From Saccharothrix sp. ST-888 (lineage in GTDB: Bacteria; Actinomycetota; Actinomycetes; Streptomycetales; Streptomycetaceae): 64,000 nucleotides of DNA. How positions within the stretch are numbered: the stretch's first letter is position 1; every line of letters starts with the position of its first letter. The notes under the pieces are model-generated. The model was not told where the DNA came from, made no database searches, and worked only from the letters and a program-made list of their open reading frames with translations. The translations under genes were made by a program, and so were the position numbers. Positions 9,105 through 16,895 of the stretch are shown one piece after another. The stretch lies in contig NZ_JYJF01000020.1 of the NCBI RefSeq assembly GCF_000955975.1, forward strand, positions 1 to 64,000. Direction: 5' to 3'.

Positions 9105-10805
9105 ATGAGCGCCGACACCAGCTCCTCGCCGAGCGCGCGCACGACGGCCGGCGCGGGTCCGCGTGCGAGTACGAGTGCGGACGCGCCGAGCAGTTCGAGG
9201 GCCAGACCCGCCAACAAGGCGGAGACGCTCGCCGACTGGGCCGACGGCCGGGTCGGCATCTACTCACTCGGTAAGGCCAATCTGCGCAAGATCTTTCCGG
9301 ACCACTGGTCCTTCATGCTCGGCGAGATCGCGCTCTACACCTTCGTCATCATCATCATCACGGGCGTATGGCTGACGCTCTTCTTCGTCCCGAGCATGAC
9401 CGAGGTCGTCTACCACGGGAGGTTCGCGCCGCTGAACGGCATCCGGATGTCGGAGGCGTACTCCTCGACGCTGGACATCAGCTTCGACATCCGGGGCGGC
9501 CTGCTGATCCGTCAGATCCACCACTGGGCGGCGATCGTCTTCGTCGCGTCGATGTTCGTCCACATGATGCGGGTCTTCTTCACCGGGGCGTTCCGCAAGC
9601 CGCGCGAGCTCAACTGGCTGTTCGGCGCCGGGCTGCTGATCCTCGGGATGTTCGACGGCTTCATGGGCTACTCGCTGCCCGACGACCTGCTCTCCGGCAC
9701 CGGTATCCGGTTCATGGAGGGTGCGATCCTGTCCGTGCCGATCGTGGGTACGTACCTGATGTTCTTCATGTTCGGCGGGCAGTTCCCGGGGTTCGCGATC
9801 ATCCCCCGGCTGTTCACCGTCCACATCCTGCTGATCCCGGGCATCATGCTGGGCCTGCTGGTGGCCCATCTGATCCTGGTCTTCTACCACAAGCACACCC
9901 AGTGGGCCGGGCCCGGACGGACCGAGAAGAACGTGGTCGGCATGCCGCTGATGCCGGTCTACATGGCCAAGGCCGGCGGTTTCTTCTTCCTGGTCTTCGG
10001 CGTGGTCTCGGCCATGGCGGCGATCGCCACGGTCAACCCCATCTGGGCGTACGGCCCGTACCGCCCCGACCAGGTGTCCACAGATGCCCAGCCGGACTGG
10101 TACATGGGGTACTCCGAGGGCCTGGTCCGGATCATGCCGGGCTCGGAGATCCGGCTCTGGGGACACACGCTGAACCTCGGGGTGTTCGTCCCGCTGGTGG
10201 TCTTCCCGCTCGTTCTGCTGGCCATCTGGCTGTACCCGTTCGTCGAGAACTGGGTGACCGGTGACAAGCGCGAGCACCACATCCTGGACAAGCCGCGCAA
10301 CGCCCCGGTCCGGACCGCGTTCGGCGCCGCCTGGATCGGGCTGTACCTGGTGCTGCTGGCCGGCGGCGGCAACGACCTGATCGCCACGCACTTCCACTGG
10401 TCGCTCAACGCGATCACCTGGTTCTGCCGGGTCGGCTTCTTCGTGGTCCCGGTCGTGGCCTTCTTCATCACCAAGCGCTGGTGCCTGGGCCTGCAGCGCC
10501 GGGACCGGGACAAGGTCCTGCACGGCCGCGAGAGCGGCATCATCAGGCGGAAGCCGCACGGCGAGTTCATCGAGGTGCACGAGCCGCTGACGCCCGCTCA
10601 GTTGTACACGTACACCGCGCACGAGCAGTACGAACCGGTCGAGCTGCCCCCCGAGGTGGACGAGAACGGTGTCGCCCGCAAGCTGAGCCGGACGAACCGG
10701 CTGCGGGCCAAGCTCTCGGAGTTCTACTTCGGTCGGTACAGCCAGATCCCCAAGCCGACCACCGAGGAGCACGAAGAGGTCACCAGCGGCCACGGACACC
10801 ACTGA
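9105..10805 (+). CDS. qcrB: cytochrome bc1 complex cytochrome b subunit (QcrB), stand-alone copy
   Basis: 566 aa. After a Ser/Ala/Arg-rich N-terminus of about 45 residues comes 'DHWSFMLGEIALYTFVIIII' (helix A), 'QIHHWAAIVFVASMFVHMMR' (helix B with two haem-ligand His) and 'HILLIPGIMLGLLVAHLILV' (helix D with the partner His residues). The QO-site region 'PDWYMGYSEGLVRIMPGSE' replaces the mitochondrial PEWY motif, as usual in actinobacteria. The C-terminal extension of roughly 120 residues is typical of actinobacterial QcrB. It oxidises menaquinol within the bc1-aa3 supercomplex. Unusually, no qcrC, qcrA or ctaE neighbour is present, so this is probably a second paralogue. A 680-bp leader region and its own terminator make it monocistronic. 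Confidence 0.92.
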   Translation: MSADTSSSPSARTTAGAGPRASTSADAPSSSRARPANKAETLADWADGRVGIYSLGKANLRKIFPDHWSFMLGEIALYTFVIIIITGVWLTLFFVPSMTEVVYHGRFAPLNGIRMSEAYSSTLDISFDIRGGLLIRQIHHWAAIVFVASMFVHMMRVFFTGAFRKPRELNWLFGAGLLILGMFDGFMGYSLPDDLLSGTGIRFMEGAILSVPIVGTYLMFFMFGGQFPGFAIIPRLFTVHILLIPGIMLGLLVAHLILVFYHKHTQWAGPGRTEKNVVGMPLMPVYMAKAGGFFFLVFGVVSAMAAIATVNPIWAYGPYRPDQVSTDAQPDWYMGYSEGLVRIMPGSEIRLWGHTLNLGVFVPLVVFPLVLLAIWLYPFVENWVTGDKREHHILDKPRNAPVRTAFGAAWIGLYLVLLAGGGNDLIATHFHWSLNAITWFCRVGFFVVPVVAFFITKRWCLGLQRRDRDKVLHGRESGIIRRKPHGEFIEVHEPLTPAQLYTYTAHEQYEPVELPPEVDENGVARKLSRTNRLRAKLSEFYFGRYSQIPKPTTEEHEEVTSGHGHH

Positions 10806-10822
10806 CGGTCAGCAAGCACGAT

Positions 10823-10852
10823 CGAGGGCCCGCCGTTCGCGGCGGGCCCTCG
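10823..10852 (+). terminator. intrinsic terminator after qcrB
   Basis: A perfect 13-bp GC-rich stem (10823-10835 with 10840-10852) is closed by a TTCG tetraloop, 18 bases after the qcrB stop codon. A T-rich tail is weak, as usual in this group. Confidence 0.85.
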
Positions 10853-10926
10853 TGTTGCTGCGTGCTGGTGTGTGCCGGTGCGTGTTACGCGTGTCGGTGC
10901 GGGAGGGCGGGGTGGTTGCGTGACGG

Positions 10927-11553
10927 TCAGCGGCTGGGCGTTCCCTGGTGCAGGAGACGCCCGGCCGCAGGAGTCGAGTGCGGTGGGGTGGGTGGGGTCG
11001 GTAGGGCGGGTGCGTCCGCTGAGGTGTTGAGCAGGGCCGTCAGGTCGTGGGCGTTCTGCTTCTCGTCGGCGAGGACGGACTCGATCAGGTGCCGGCTGGC
11101 CGGGTCGCGGTCGCCGAGCCAGCGGGCGATCTGCTGGTAGGTGGGGACGACGATGCGAGTGGCCAGCAGGTTCTGTTCCAGCATCGCCCGCAGCGCGGCG
11201 TCGTCGGCGGTGGAGTAGTCGGTACGGGCGCGCTGGGCGAGGGTCGCCGGGTCGAAGTTCGGCTGTCCGCCGAGCTGGACGATGCGATCGGCCACCGCCA
11301 CGGCGTGCCGCATCTTCCGGTCGGCCTGCGCCTGGAACAGCTCGCTCGTGGGGGTCGGGGCGGCGCCGTGCGCCAGGATCGCCTGCCGGGTGCAGCGGAG
11401 CCAGCCGACCACCTCGGCGGCCACCACGTTGTTGAGGACGCTGATCACCCGTTCGATGTCCGGCCCGTATGCGCTCCGCACCGGTCCGGCGTCGATGGTC
11501 CGCTGGGCTTCTCGGCGGATCCGGTCCACGTCCAGGGCCAGGCTGCCGGTCAT
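10927..11553 (-). CDS. ferritin-like (Dps/bacterioferritin-type) protein
   Basis: 208 aa from the chosen ATG, which has a GAAGGA site about 8 bases upstream. It is largely alpha-helical: 'VISVLNNVVAAEVVGWLRCTRQAI' with an early Glu, 'LFQAQADRKMRHAVAVADRIVQLGG' with a His, and 'LEQNLLATRIVVPTYQQIARWLGD' followed by 'LIESVLADEKQNAHDLTALL', an ExxxxH-type closing helix. This fits the ferritin-like di-iron fold (bacterioferritin group); ligand assignment is by pattern only. The last 35 residues are Pro-rich. The frame stays open upstream through an in-frame 15-bp repeat that would encode Pro-Glu-His-Ala repeats from an ATG at 11712 (261 aa); which start is used is unresolved. Confidence 0.78.
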   Translation of the reverse strand: MTGSLALDVDRIRREAQRTIDAGPVRSAYGPDIERVISVLNNVVAAEVVGWLRCTRQAILAHGAAPTPTSELFQAQADRKMRHAVAVADRIVQLGGQPNFDPATLAQRARTDYSTADDAALRAMLEQNLLATRIVVPTYQQIARWLGDRDPASRHLIESVLADEKQNAHDLTALLNTSADAPALPTPPTPPHSTPAAGRLLHQGTPSR

Positions 11554-11569
11554 GGGCGTCCTTCCTTCG

Positions 11570-11680
11570 GGGGATGCGTGCTCGGGGCGTGCGTGCTCAG
11601 GGCCTGCGTGTTCGGGAGGTGCGTGTTCGTGTTCGGGGGGCGCGTGGTCAGGGCGTGCCTGTTCGGGGCGGGTGTCGCGA
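11570..11680. repeat. 15-bp tandem repeat, in frame with the ferritin-like gene
   Basis: Units begin at 11570, 11585, 11600, 11615, 11636, 11651 and 11666 (consensus GGGCGTGCGTGTTCG), with one 6-bp partial unit at 11630. All lengths are multiples of three. On the minus strand the array reads as (P-E-H-A-x) pentapeptides continuous with the ferritin-like frame, which argues for selection on coding, or for a recently expanded microsatellite. Confidence 0.75.
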
Positions 11681-11867
11681 GGCCGTGTCGGGCCGTCGGC
11701 CGTCCTGGTCATGGCAGAAGGTATGTCCGGGCGTTCGCCGCCGAAACCGGACGACGCCGGATGGGTGGGCCCGTCGGCGGGGCCGCCGTCGGCGCGGGGG
11801 TGCGTACGCACTCTTGGTACAGGCACCCCTTGCGACGGAGCAGGGGTACGGAAAGGACTGGGTCGCC

Positions 11868-12434
11868 ATGGTCACGCTGCAAGGACTCACCGTCGCCTTC
11901 CTGGCCGCCCGGCAGGGGGTGGAGCAGGTCGAGCTGACCGGCCCCTGGCAGGCCGTCCGGGAGGCGGGCGGTACGCCACGGCTGATCTCGACCGGGCCGG
12001 GACGGATCCAGGCCTTCAGGCACCTGGACCGGGCCGACACCTTCGCGGTGGACGAGACCGTCGGCGAGGCCGATGTCGAGCGCTATGCCGGACTGGTGCT
12101 GCCCGGCGGCGTCGCCAACCCGGACTTCCTCCGTCTGGACCGTGCCGCCGTCGACCTGGTGCGGGAGTTCGTCGACCGGGGCAAGCCGATCGCGGCGATC
12201 TGCCACGCTCCGTGGCTGCTGGTGGAGGCGGACGTGGTGCGGGGCCGTACGCTCACCTCCTGGCCCAGCCTGCGGACCGACCTGGTCAACGCCGGGGCCA
12301 ACTGGGTGGACGAGGAACTCCGGAGCTGTGCCGAGGGGCCGAACACCCTGATCACCAGCCGGAAACCGGCCGACCTGCCGTTGTTCGAGGACGCCCTGGT
12401 GACCGAGTTCGCGAAGGGCCGCCGATCCGGCTGA
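11868..12434 (+). CDS. DJ-1/PfpI family protease/amidase-like protein
   Basis: 188 aa. 'LQGLTVAFLAARQGVEQVEL' carries the family Glu (residues 14-18 area), followed by 'GLVLPGGVANPDFLRLD' and the nucleophile elbow 'AAICHAPWLLVEADVVRGRT', a very typical PfpI-type block (YhbO/PfpI: general stress proteins). A GAAAGGA ribosome site precedes the ATG by about 10 bases. It is divergent from the ferritin-like gene, which hints at an oxidative-stress theme (inference). It is closer to classical PfpI proteins than the paralogue at 756-1322. Confidence 0.9.
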   Translation: MVTLQGLTVAFLAARQGVEQVELTGPWQAVREAGGTPRLISTGPGRIQAFRHLDRADTFAVDETVGEADVERYAGLVLPGGVANPDFLRLDRAAVDLVREFVDRGKPIAAICHAPWLLVEADVVRGRTLTSWPSLRTDLVNAGANWVDEELRSCAEGPNTLITSRKPADLPLFEDALVTEFAKGRRSG

Positions 12435-12519
12435 GGTGTGTGTCCGGAAGCGGTCGGGTGTCGCTCAGCCGCCCCGCTCAGCTGCTGCTCTGTTCACCTG
12501 CTCCGTTTACCTGCCCTGC

Positions 12520-12963
12520 TCAGCCGCCCCGGTGGATGCGGGTCAGCAGAGTGTGCAGCTGTACGCGCTCCTGCTCGGTGAGCGGTGCCAGGACGGCGTC
12601 CTGAACGGCCGTGGCCTCGGCGGTGAGGGCGGTCAGTGCGGCGCGCCCGGCAGGGGTGAGCGTCACCGAGACGCGGCGGCGGTCGGCGGTGTCGCGGTTC
12701 CGCTCGACCTGTCCGGCGCGGGCCAGCTCGTCGATGACCTTGACCACGTCGCTCGGGTCGATGCCCAGCCGGGCGGCGAGATCGCGCTGCGCGTGCGGGC
12801 CGAAGTCGGCGAGGGCGGCGAGCACCGCCATGTGCCACAGGCGTACGCCGTGGTCGGCCAGCCGTTCGGCGAGACGGGTGCGGGCGCTCTTGCCGACCTT
12901 GGAGAGCAGGTAGGTCGTCAGCGCGGTCAGGCTCGGCGGTGTCTCGTTCTCGCTCACGGACAT
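12520..12963 (-). CDS. MarR family transcriptional regulator
   Basis: 147 aa, the usual MarR length. The winged helix is clear: 'LWHMAVLAALADFGPHAQRDLAARLG' then recognition helix 'DPSDVVKVIDELARAGQVERNRDTADRRRVSVTLTPAGRAAL', where the 'DRR' wing is diagnostic. It is divergently transcribed from a VOC-family gene with about 70 bp between the starts, and a palindrome lies beside its start codon. The likely role is repression of itself and the VOC gene, relieved by a small aromatic ligand or oxidant (inference). Confidence 0.92.
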   Translation of the reverse strand: MSVSENETPPSLTALTTYLLSKVGKSARTRLAERLADHGVRLWHMAVLAALADFGPHAQRDLAARLGIDPSDVVKVIDELARAGQVERNRDTADRRRVSVTLTPAGRAALTALTAEATAVQDAVLAPLTEQERVQLHTLLTRIHRGG

Positions 12964-12967
12964 ATTG

Positions 12968-12998
12968 TAGGCTCGACCCAATGGTGGGTGTCGACCTA
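12968..12998. promoter_or_regulatory. putative MarR operator (imperfect palindrome)
   Basis: The arms TAGGCTCGACCCA (12968-12980) and the complement of TGGGTGTCGACCTA (12985-12998) flank a short spacer, starting 5 bases outside the MarR start codon in the divergent promoter region. Size and location fit MarR autoregulation. The match is by eye. Confidence 0.5.
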
Positions 12999-13032
12999 CT
13001 GAATCTGTCCACTGGACGACGGGGAGCCGAAG

Positions 13033-13437
13033 ATGGATGTCCTGCATTCGCGCCTGCTGGTGAGCCGCTTTGCCGAGTGCTTCCGGTTCTACGACGCCGT
13101 CCTGCCGCAGTTGGCCGGCGCGGTCCGGACCGGCGGTACCGAGGCCGGGCCGTACGCCGGTTGGGATGTCGGTGAGGAGGGCGTGCTGCGGCTCTTCGAC
13201 CGGGGCGCGCTGGCCGCCGTGGTCGGCACCGCTGAGCTGCCCGCCGATGCGCCGGTGCAGGACCGCGCGATGCTGGTCAGCCGGGTCGCCGATGTCGATG
13301 CCGGGTTCGAGCTCTGCCTGCGGCACGGCGGCCGGCCGGCTGCCCCGCCCACCAGTCGGCCCGAGTGGGGCCCCGGCATGCGGACCGCGCACCTGCGCGA
13401 CCCGGACGGGAACCTGATTGAACTGCAGTCGTACTGA
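13033..13437 (+). CDS. VOC family (glyoxalase/bleomycin-resistance fold) protein
   Basis: 134 aa, one VOC domain with both beta-alpha-beta modules. 'HSRLLVSRFAECFRFYDAVLP' is the usual first strand and helix, and 'GPGMRTAHLRDPDGNLIELQSY' is the diagnostic C-terminal block with the metal-ligand Glu. Relatives act as lyases, dioxygenases or resistance proteins; the substrate cannot be assigned. The gene is divergent from the MarR regulator and probably its target. Confidence 0.88.
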   Translation: MDVLHSRLLVSRFAECFRFYDAVLPQLAGAVRTGGTEAGPYAGWDVGEEGVLRLFDRGALAAVVGTAELPADAPVQDRAMLVSRVADVDAGFELCLRHGGRPAAPPTSRPEWGPGMRTAHLRDPDGNLIELQSY

Positions 13438-13825
13438 GGTGACTTGAGCGAAGATCTGTCGTCGACCGGAGGAGGCTGGGATGCGGCCAGCCCAGTGATC
13501 CGCTCCGGGCCGCGGGCGGCGGGTGGCCGGGCGGAAGCCGACCGGCGCGCCGAAGCCGATGGCGTACGGCGCGAAGCGCGTCAGGCTGAGTTCTTGGGCG
13601 AACGGTCGGGACTGGCATCCGTCGGTCTCCTGACGGTGGTGGTGAGGATGTTGAGGATGTCCTCTCAGGGTGGTTGCTGATGTGTTGCTGCAGAATTGGC
13701 GCTGGTTCGGTCGACTTGGTGGCGGGTGGGGGCGGTCGTGGATTGATCCGCGCCTTCGGTGCCTCGTAGGTTGGTCCCTCGGCCCCTCGGCAGAGGGCAG
13801 GGGCAGACGGGGAAAGGCGGCGGGG
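13438..13825. other. intergenic, no gene recognised
   Basis: About 390 bases between the VOC gene and the phosphopantetheinyl transferase gene. A 78-codon TTG-start frame (13444-13680) exists but is Arg/Ala-rich and unlike any family known to me. No clear promoter or hairpin was found. Confidence 0.45.
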
Positions 13826-14542
13826 ATGCACGACGACAGGGATGCGGACCGCAGGGGAGGCGGCCCGCTGGCTGTGGTTGCGGCCAGTGCGGAGGTGCTG
13901 CGACTCCCCGGGGTGGATGAGCGCCTGCTCACCGACGGTGAGCGGGAGCGCGCAGCGCGCTTTCGACAGGAGTCCACCCGGGAGGACTTCGTCGCGGCGC
14001 ACATCCTGGTGCGGCTCTGTGCCGCGCAGTTGATCGGGATGACTGCGGGCGGTGTGACGTTGGCTCAGTCCTGCCCCGGCTGCGGGAAGGCCGGCCATGG
14101 CAAGCCGTACCTGCCGGACCACCCCGGGGTCCACGTCAGCCTCTCGCACACCAAGGGCGTGGTCGCCGCAGCTGCGGGCTACCGTGCGGTCGGCGTCGAC
14201 GTGGAGCGGGCGGAACGGACCGGTCCGCACCCCGAGGTGATGGAGCGGGTGCTGACCGAGGCCGAGTTGAGGCTGGTCGAGAAGCATGCGGACCCGCAGC
14301 GGGCGTTCCTGCGGCAGTGGGTGCGCAAGGAGGCGCTGATCAAGGTCGGGCGGATCACGCTGGACAGCATGGGTGCGGTCGACCTCTCCGCCCTGCCGCT
14401 GGAGACTGTCGACGGCGTGCCGCTGAGCAGCCGTTTCGAGGATCTGCATGTGCTCGACTGGGACGAGGAGAAGCACGAAGCGACGGCTGCCGTGGTCAGC
14501 CCGGACGGGCCTCGGGTGGTCGATCTGGCAGACCTGGGGTAA
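13826..14542 (+). CDS. 4'-phosphopantetheinyl transferase (Sfp type)
   Basis: 238 aa. It transfers 4'-phosphopantetheine from CoA to a Ser of carrier proteins of fatty-acid, polyketide or peptide synthases. The two signature motifs are present: 'AVGVDVE' (Mg-binding Asp/Glu, residues 121-127) and 'WVRKEALIK' (residues 165-173). The 'HVSLSHTKGVVAAA' block before the first motif is also typical of Sfp-type enzymes. A small 'CPGCGKAGHGKPYL' segment supplies a CxxC pair. An AAAGG-type site precedes the ATG. No synthase genes are nearby, so it may serve carrier proteins encoded elsewhere. Confidence 0.92.
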   Translation: MHDDRDADRRGGGPLAVVAASAEVLRLPGVDERLLTDGERERAARFRQESTREDFVAAHILVRLCAAQLIGMTAGGVTLAQSCPGCGKAGHGKPYLPDHPGVHVSLSHTKGVVAAAAGYRAVGVDVERAERTGPHPEVMERVLTEAELRLVEKHADPQRAFLRQWVRKEALIKVGRITLDSMGAVDLSALPLETVDGVPLSSRFEDLHVLDWDEEKHEATAAVVSPDGPRVVDLADLG

Positions 14543-14613
14543 GGCCCAGGCGGGCGGGGTGGGTGCAAGGCGAGGCTCGCTGGGCGGTGCGGAGCTGAGG
14601 CGGCCTCGGAGGC

Positions 14614-15540
14614 TCAGCTCCGGGGTGGTATCCGCTCGGCCTCGACCAGGGGGAGCATCCGGTGGTAGGCCCCGGCGTCGAAGCTTCCCGCCAGCGGGGC
14701 CAGGACGGTTGCCGCAGACAGTGCGACGGCCTGGGCCAGTCGGTCGGGCCAGGGCGCGCCGGCGACCAGGCCGATCGTGAGGGCGGCCACCACGGCGTCC
14801 CCTGCTCCGGTGGGGTTGCCGGTCACCGTCCGTGGTGGACGGGCTCGCCAACTCCCTTGTGAAGTCGTGGCTATGAGGCCCTCCGGGCCGAGTGAGGCGA
14901 CCACGGCCCCGGCCCCGGCGGTGCGCAGCGCCTCGGCTCCAGCGGACGGGTCCGGGCTGCCGGTGGCCGTCGCCAGCTCGTCGGCGTTCGGTTTGATCAG
15001 GGCCGGGCCGGCGGGGAGGGCGGCGAGCAGCGCCGGGCCGTCGGTGTCCAGAACCGCCGGCACCTGATGGGTGGTTGCCAGGGCGATCAGGACCCCGTAC
15101 GCATCCGGTGGCAGCCCGCCGGGGAGACTCCCGGAGAGTACGACGGCCGCCGAGCCGGTGAGCAACTGCTCGTAGCGGGCGAGGAATCGGGACCACTCGG
15201 CAGCGGTGACCACCGGGCCGGGTTCGAGCAGCATGGTGGTCCGGTCGGTGTCCTGCTCGACGAGTGCCACCGTGCGGCGGGTCTCCCCGGCGATCGGGAC
15301 CAGTTGGTCGTTCAGCCCGGCTGTGGCGAGGTCGGCGCGGAGCAGTTGCCCGTTGGCGCCGCCTGCCAGCCCGGTGAGCACGGCTTCGTGCCCGAGGGCC
15401 GCGAGCACACGAGCCACGTTCACCCCCTTGCCGCCGGCCCGCTGGGCGACGTCGCGGACCCGGTTGCTGGCGTTGCGGCGCACGGTGGGCAGGTGGTAGG
15501 TGACATCGACAGCGGTGTTGAGCGTGACGGTGAGGATCAC
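14614..15540 (-). CDS. PfkB-family hexose kinase (1-phosphofructokinase-like)
   Basis: 308 aa from the GTG at 15540, chosen because family members start at 'ILTVTLNTAVDVTY' and a GGAG site lies 8 bases upstream. The frame also extends to an ATG at 15606 without a ribosome site. PfkB signatures are present: 'AGGKGVNVARVLAALG' near the N-terminus and 'GNPTGAGDAVVAAL', containing the anion hole and catalytic Asp (GAGD), near the C-terminus. It fits the 1-phosphofructokinase/tagatose-6-phosphate kinase subgroup (ATP-dependent phosphorylation of a sugar phosphate). No PTS, aldolase or DeoR genes are adjacent, so the substrate is uncertain. Confidence 0.88.
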   Translation of the reverse strand: MILTVTLNTAVDVTYHLPTVRRNASNRVRDVAQRAGGKGVNVARVLAALGHEAVLTGLAGGANGQLLRADLATAGLNDQLVPIAGETRRTVALVEQDTDRTTMLLEPGPVVTAAEWSRFLARYEQLLTGSAAVVLSGSLPGGLPPDAYGVLIALATTHQVPAVLDTDGPALLAALPAGPALIKPNADELATATGSPDPSAGAEALRTAGAGAVVASLGPEGLIATTSQGSWRARPPRTVTGNPTGAGDAVVAALTIGLVAGAPWPDRLAQAVALSAATVLAPLAGSFDAGAYHRMLPLVEAERIPPRS

Positions 15541-15842
15541 GGGCGTTGCTCCACTCTCGGCCGGAGGGCTGGTGAATGGTGACTGGCCATGCTTGATGAT
15601 GCTCATTGGTAGTTGTTACGGTCAGTTTTGCGCAACATCCGTGTGGTGGCAGCTTGGTGGGTGGGTGCTCCGTTGGTGGTCATCAGTCAACCGGTGGGGC
15701 CCCGGTGGGCACATCCCGCTACGGAGGGGACTTGTCTCCCGCGCGAGAGGGAGCTCGACTGGGGGAGGGCGAGGGCGGTGGGAAAAGGTAGCGTGGGCGG
15801 GCGAGTTGATCCGTGGTTGTCGATCCGTGCGAGGGGTGGCCC
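15541..15842. other. intergenic between sugar kinase and GNAT/amidohydrolase scar
   Basis: About 300 bases holding the promoter side of the leftward kinase gene. No convincing gene or hairpin was seen. Confidence 0.4.
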
Positions 15843-15908
15843 GTGGCCGATTTCGTGATCACTCCGATGACCGATGGACACGCCGACGGGGTGCTGGCGA
15901 TCTACCGC
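15843..15908 (+). pseudogene. GNAT acetyltransferase, N-terminal stub
   Basis: The GTG at 15843 opens the frame 'ADFVITPMTDGHADGVLAIYR', the classic first strand and helix of phosphinothricin-type GNAT N-acetyltransferases. After 'AIYR' the frame continues into nonsense, because the following DNA encodes an amidohydrolase in another frame. Only about 22 codons of an expected 160-170 remain. The rest seems to have been lost in a deletion whose right end is inside the amidohydrolase gene. Confidence 0.65.
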
Positions 15909-16774
15909 TGCGGCTGCGGATCGCGCCCTGGTGCATGCCCGGGATCGACATGGATGGTCTGGACCACCTGGTCGAACTCCAGCGCCGGGACGGGCGCCAC
16001 CGGGCCGTGGGCGGGGTGAAGTTCTTCATCGACGGCACGGTGGAGGGCGGCACCGCCTGGCTGGAGCACCCGGACTGCCACGGCCAGGGAACGGCCGCCT
16101 TCTGGCCGGACACCGCCGAATTCGGCCGAGCCGTCGGCCACCTTGACCGGGCCGGTGTGCAGACGGCCACCCATGCGATCGGTGACGCGGGCGTACGACA
16201 CGTCCTGGACACGGTCGAGGCGCTCGGAACGGCCTGGATGCGGCACCGGGTCGAGCACATCGAGACCGTGCCGGACGGCCAGCTCGGCCGCTTCGCCGCG
16301 CTCGGCGTCGCCGCGTCGATGCAGCCCAGCCACACCGCCTACACCAGGGCGGACCACGGCGACGAGTGGTCGCGCAGGCTCGGCCCGGAGCGGGCCGAAC
16401 GGGCCTGGCGCTGCCGGGATCTGCGGGAGGCCGGTGCGACCCTGGCGCTCGGCTCGGACTGGCCGATCGCGCACTACGACCCCCGGCAGGTGATCGGCGC
16501 GGCGCGGCTGCGGCGGCTGCCGGGGGAGACCGGTGCCGCGCCGGTCCAGCCCGGTCAGGCGCTCACCGGGCTGATGGCGTTGGAGGGTTACACCTCGCAC
16601 GCGGCGCGGGCGGCGGGTGAGGAGGCGGTCGCGGGACGGATCGCGCCCGGCTGCCGGGCCGACCTCACCGCGTTCGGGCTCGATCCGGTGCTGGCTCCCG
16701 CGGACGAGTTCGCCGAGGCGGAGGTGCGGTTGACGATGGTCGGCGGACGGGTGGTGCACCGGGGCGGGGAGTAG
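15907..16774 (+). pseudogene. amidohydrolase (YtcJ-like), 5'-truncated
   Basis: The remaining 288 codons encode the C-terminal part of an amidohydrolase-3 protein: 'LRLRIAPWCMPGIDMDGL', 'GGVKFFIDGTVEGGTAWLEH', 'ATHAIGDAGVRHVLD' (metal His), 'RHRVEHIETVPD' (second metal His), 'ASMQPSHTAY' and 'LALGSDWPIAHYDPR' (catalytic Asp). A full-length relative is about 530 aa; the N-terminal composite domain and the first HxH metal motif are absent. No start codon in this frame has a ribosome site. The fragment begins exactly where the GNAT stub ends, so it is read as a deletion fusion and presumed inactive. Confidence 0.75.
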
Positions 16775-16806
16775 GGCCGGACGGCGGGCTGTGCTGGGGG
16801 ACGGGA

Positions 16807-16874
16807 CAGGAGCGCGGGGAGCCGCGCGGCGGGCTTTTCAAGGACGTGCGGAGCGGCGCGGTTCCCCGCTCCTG
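16807..16874. terminator. large imperfect inverted repeat between convergent genes
   Basis: A left arm near 16807-16827 (CAGGAGCGCGGGGAGCCGCG) pairs imperfectly with a right arm near 16855-16874. It lies between the amidohydrolase remnant and the convergent PucR gene, so it could terminate both. The core resembles a dispersed GC-rich repeat common in streptomycete intergenic DNA. Confidence 0.55.
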
Positions 16875-16895
16875 GAGGCGGTGCGTGGTCGGGCT

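Noticed and set aside
13444..13680. 78-codon TTG-start frame
   Set aside because: No ribosome site or family pattern; left as intergenic.
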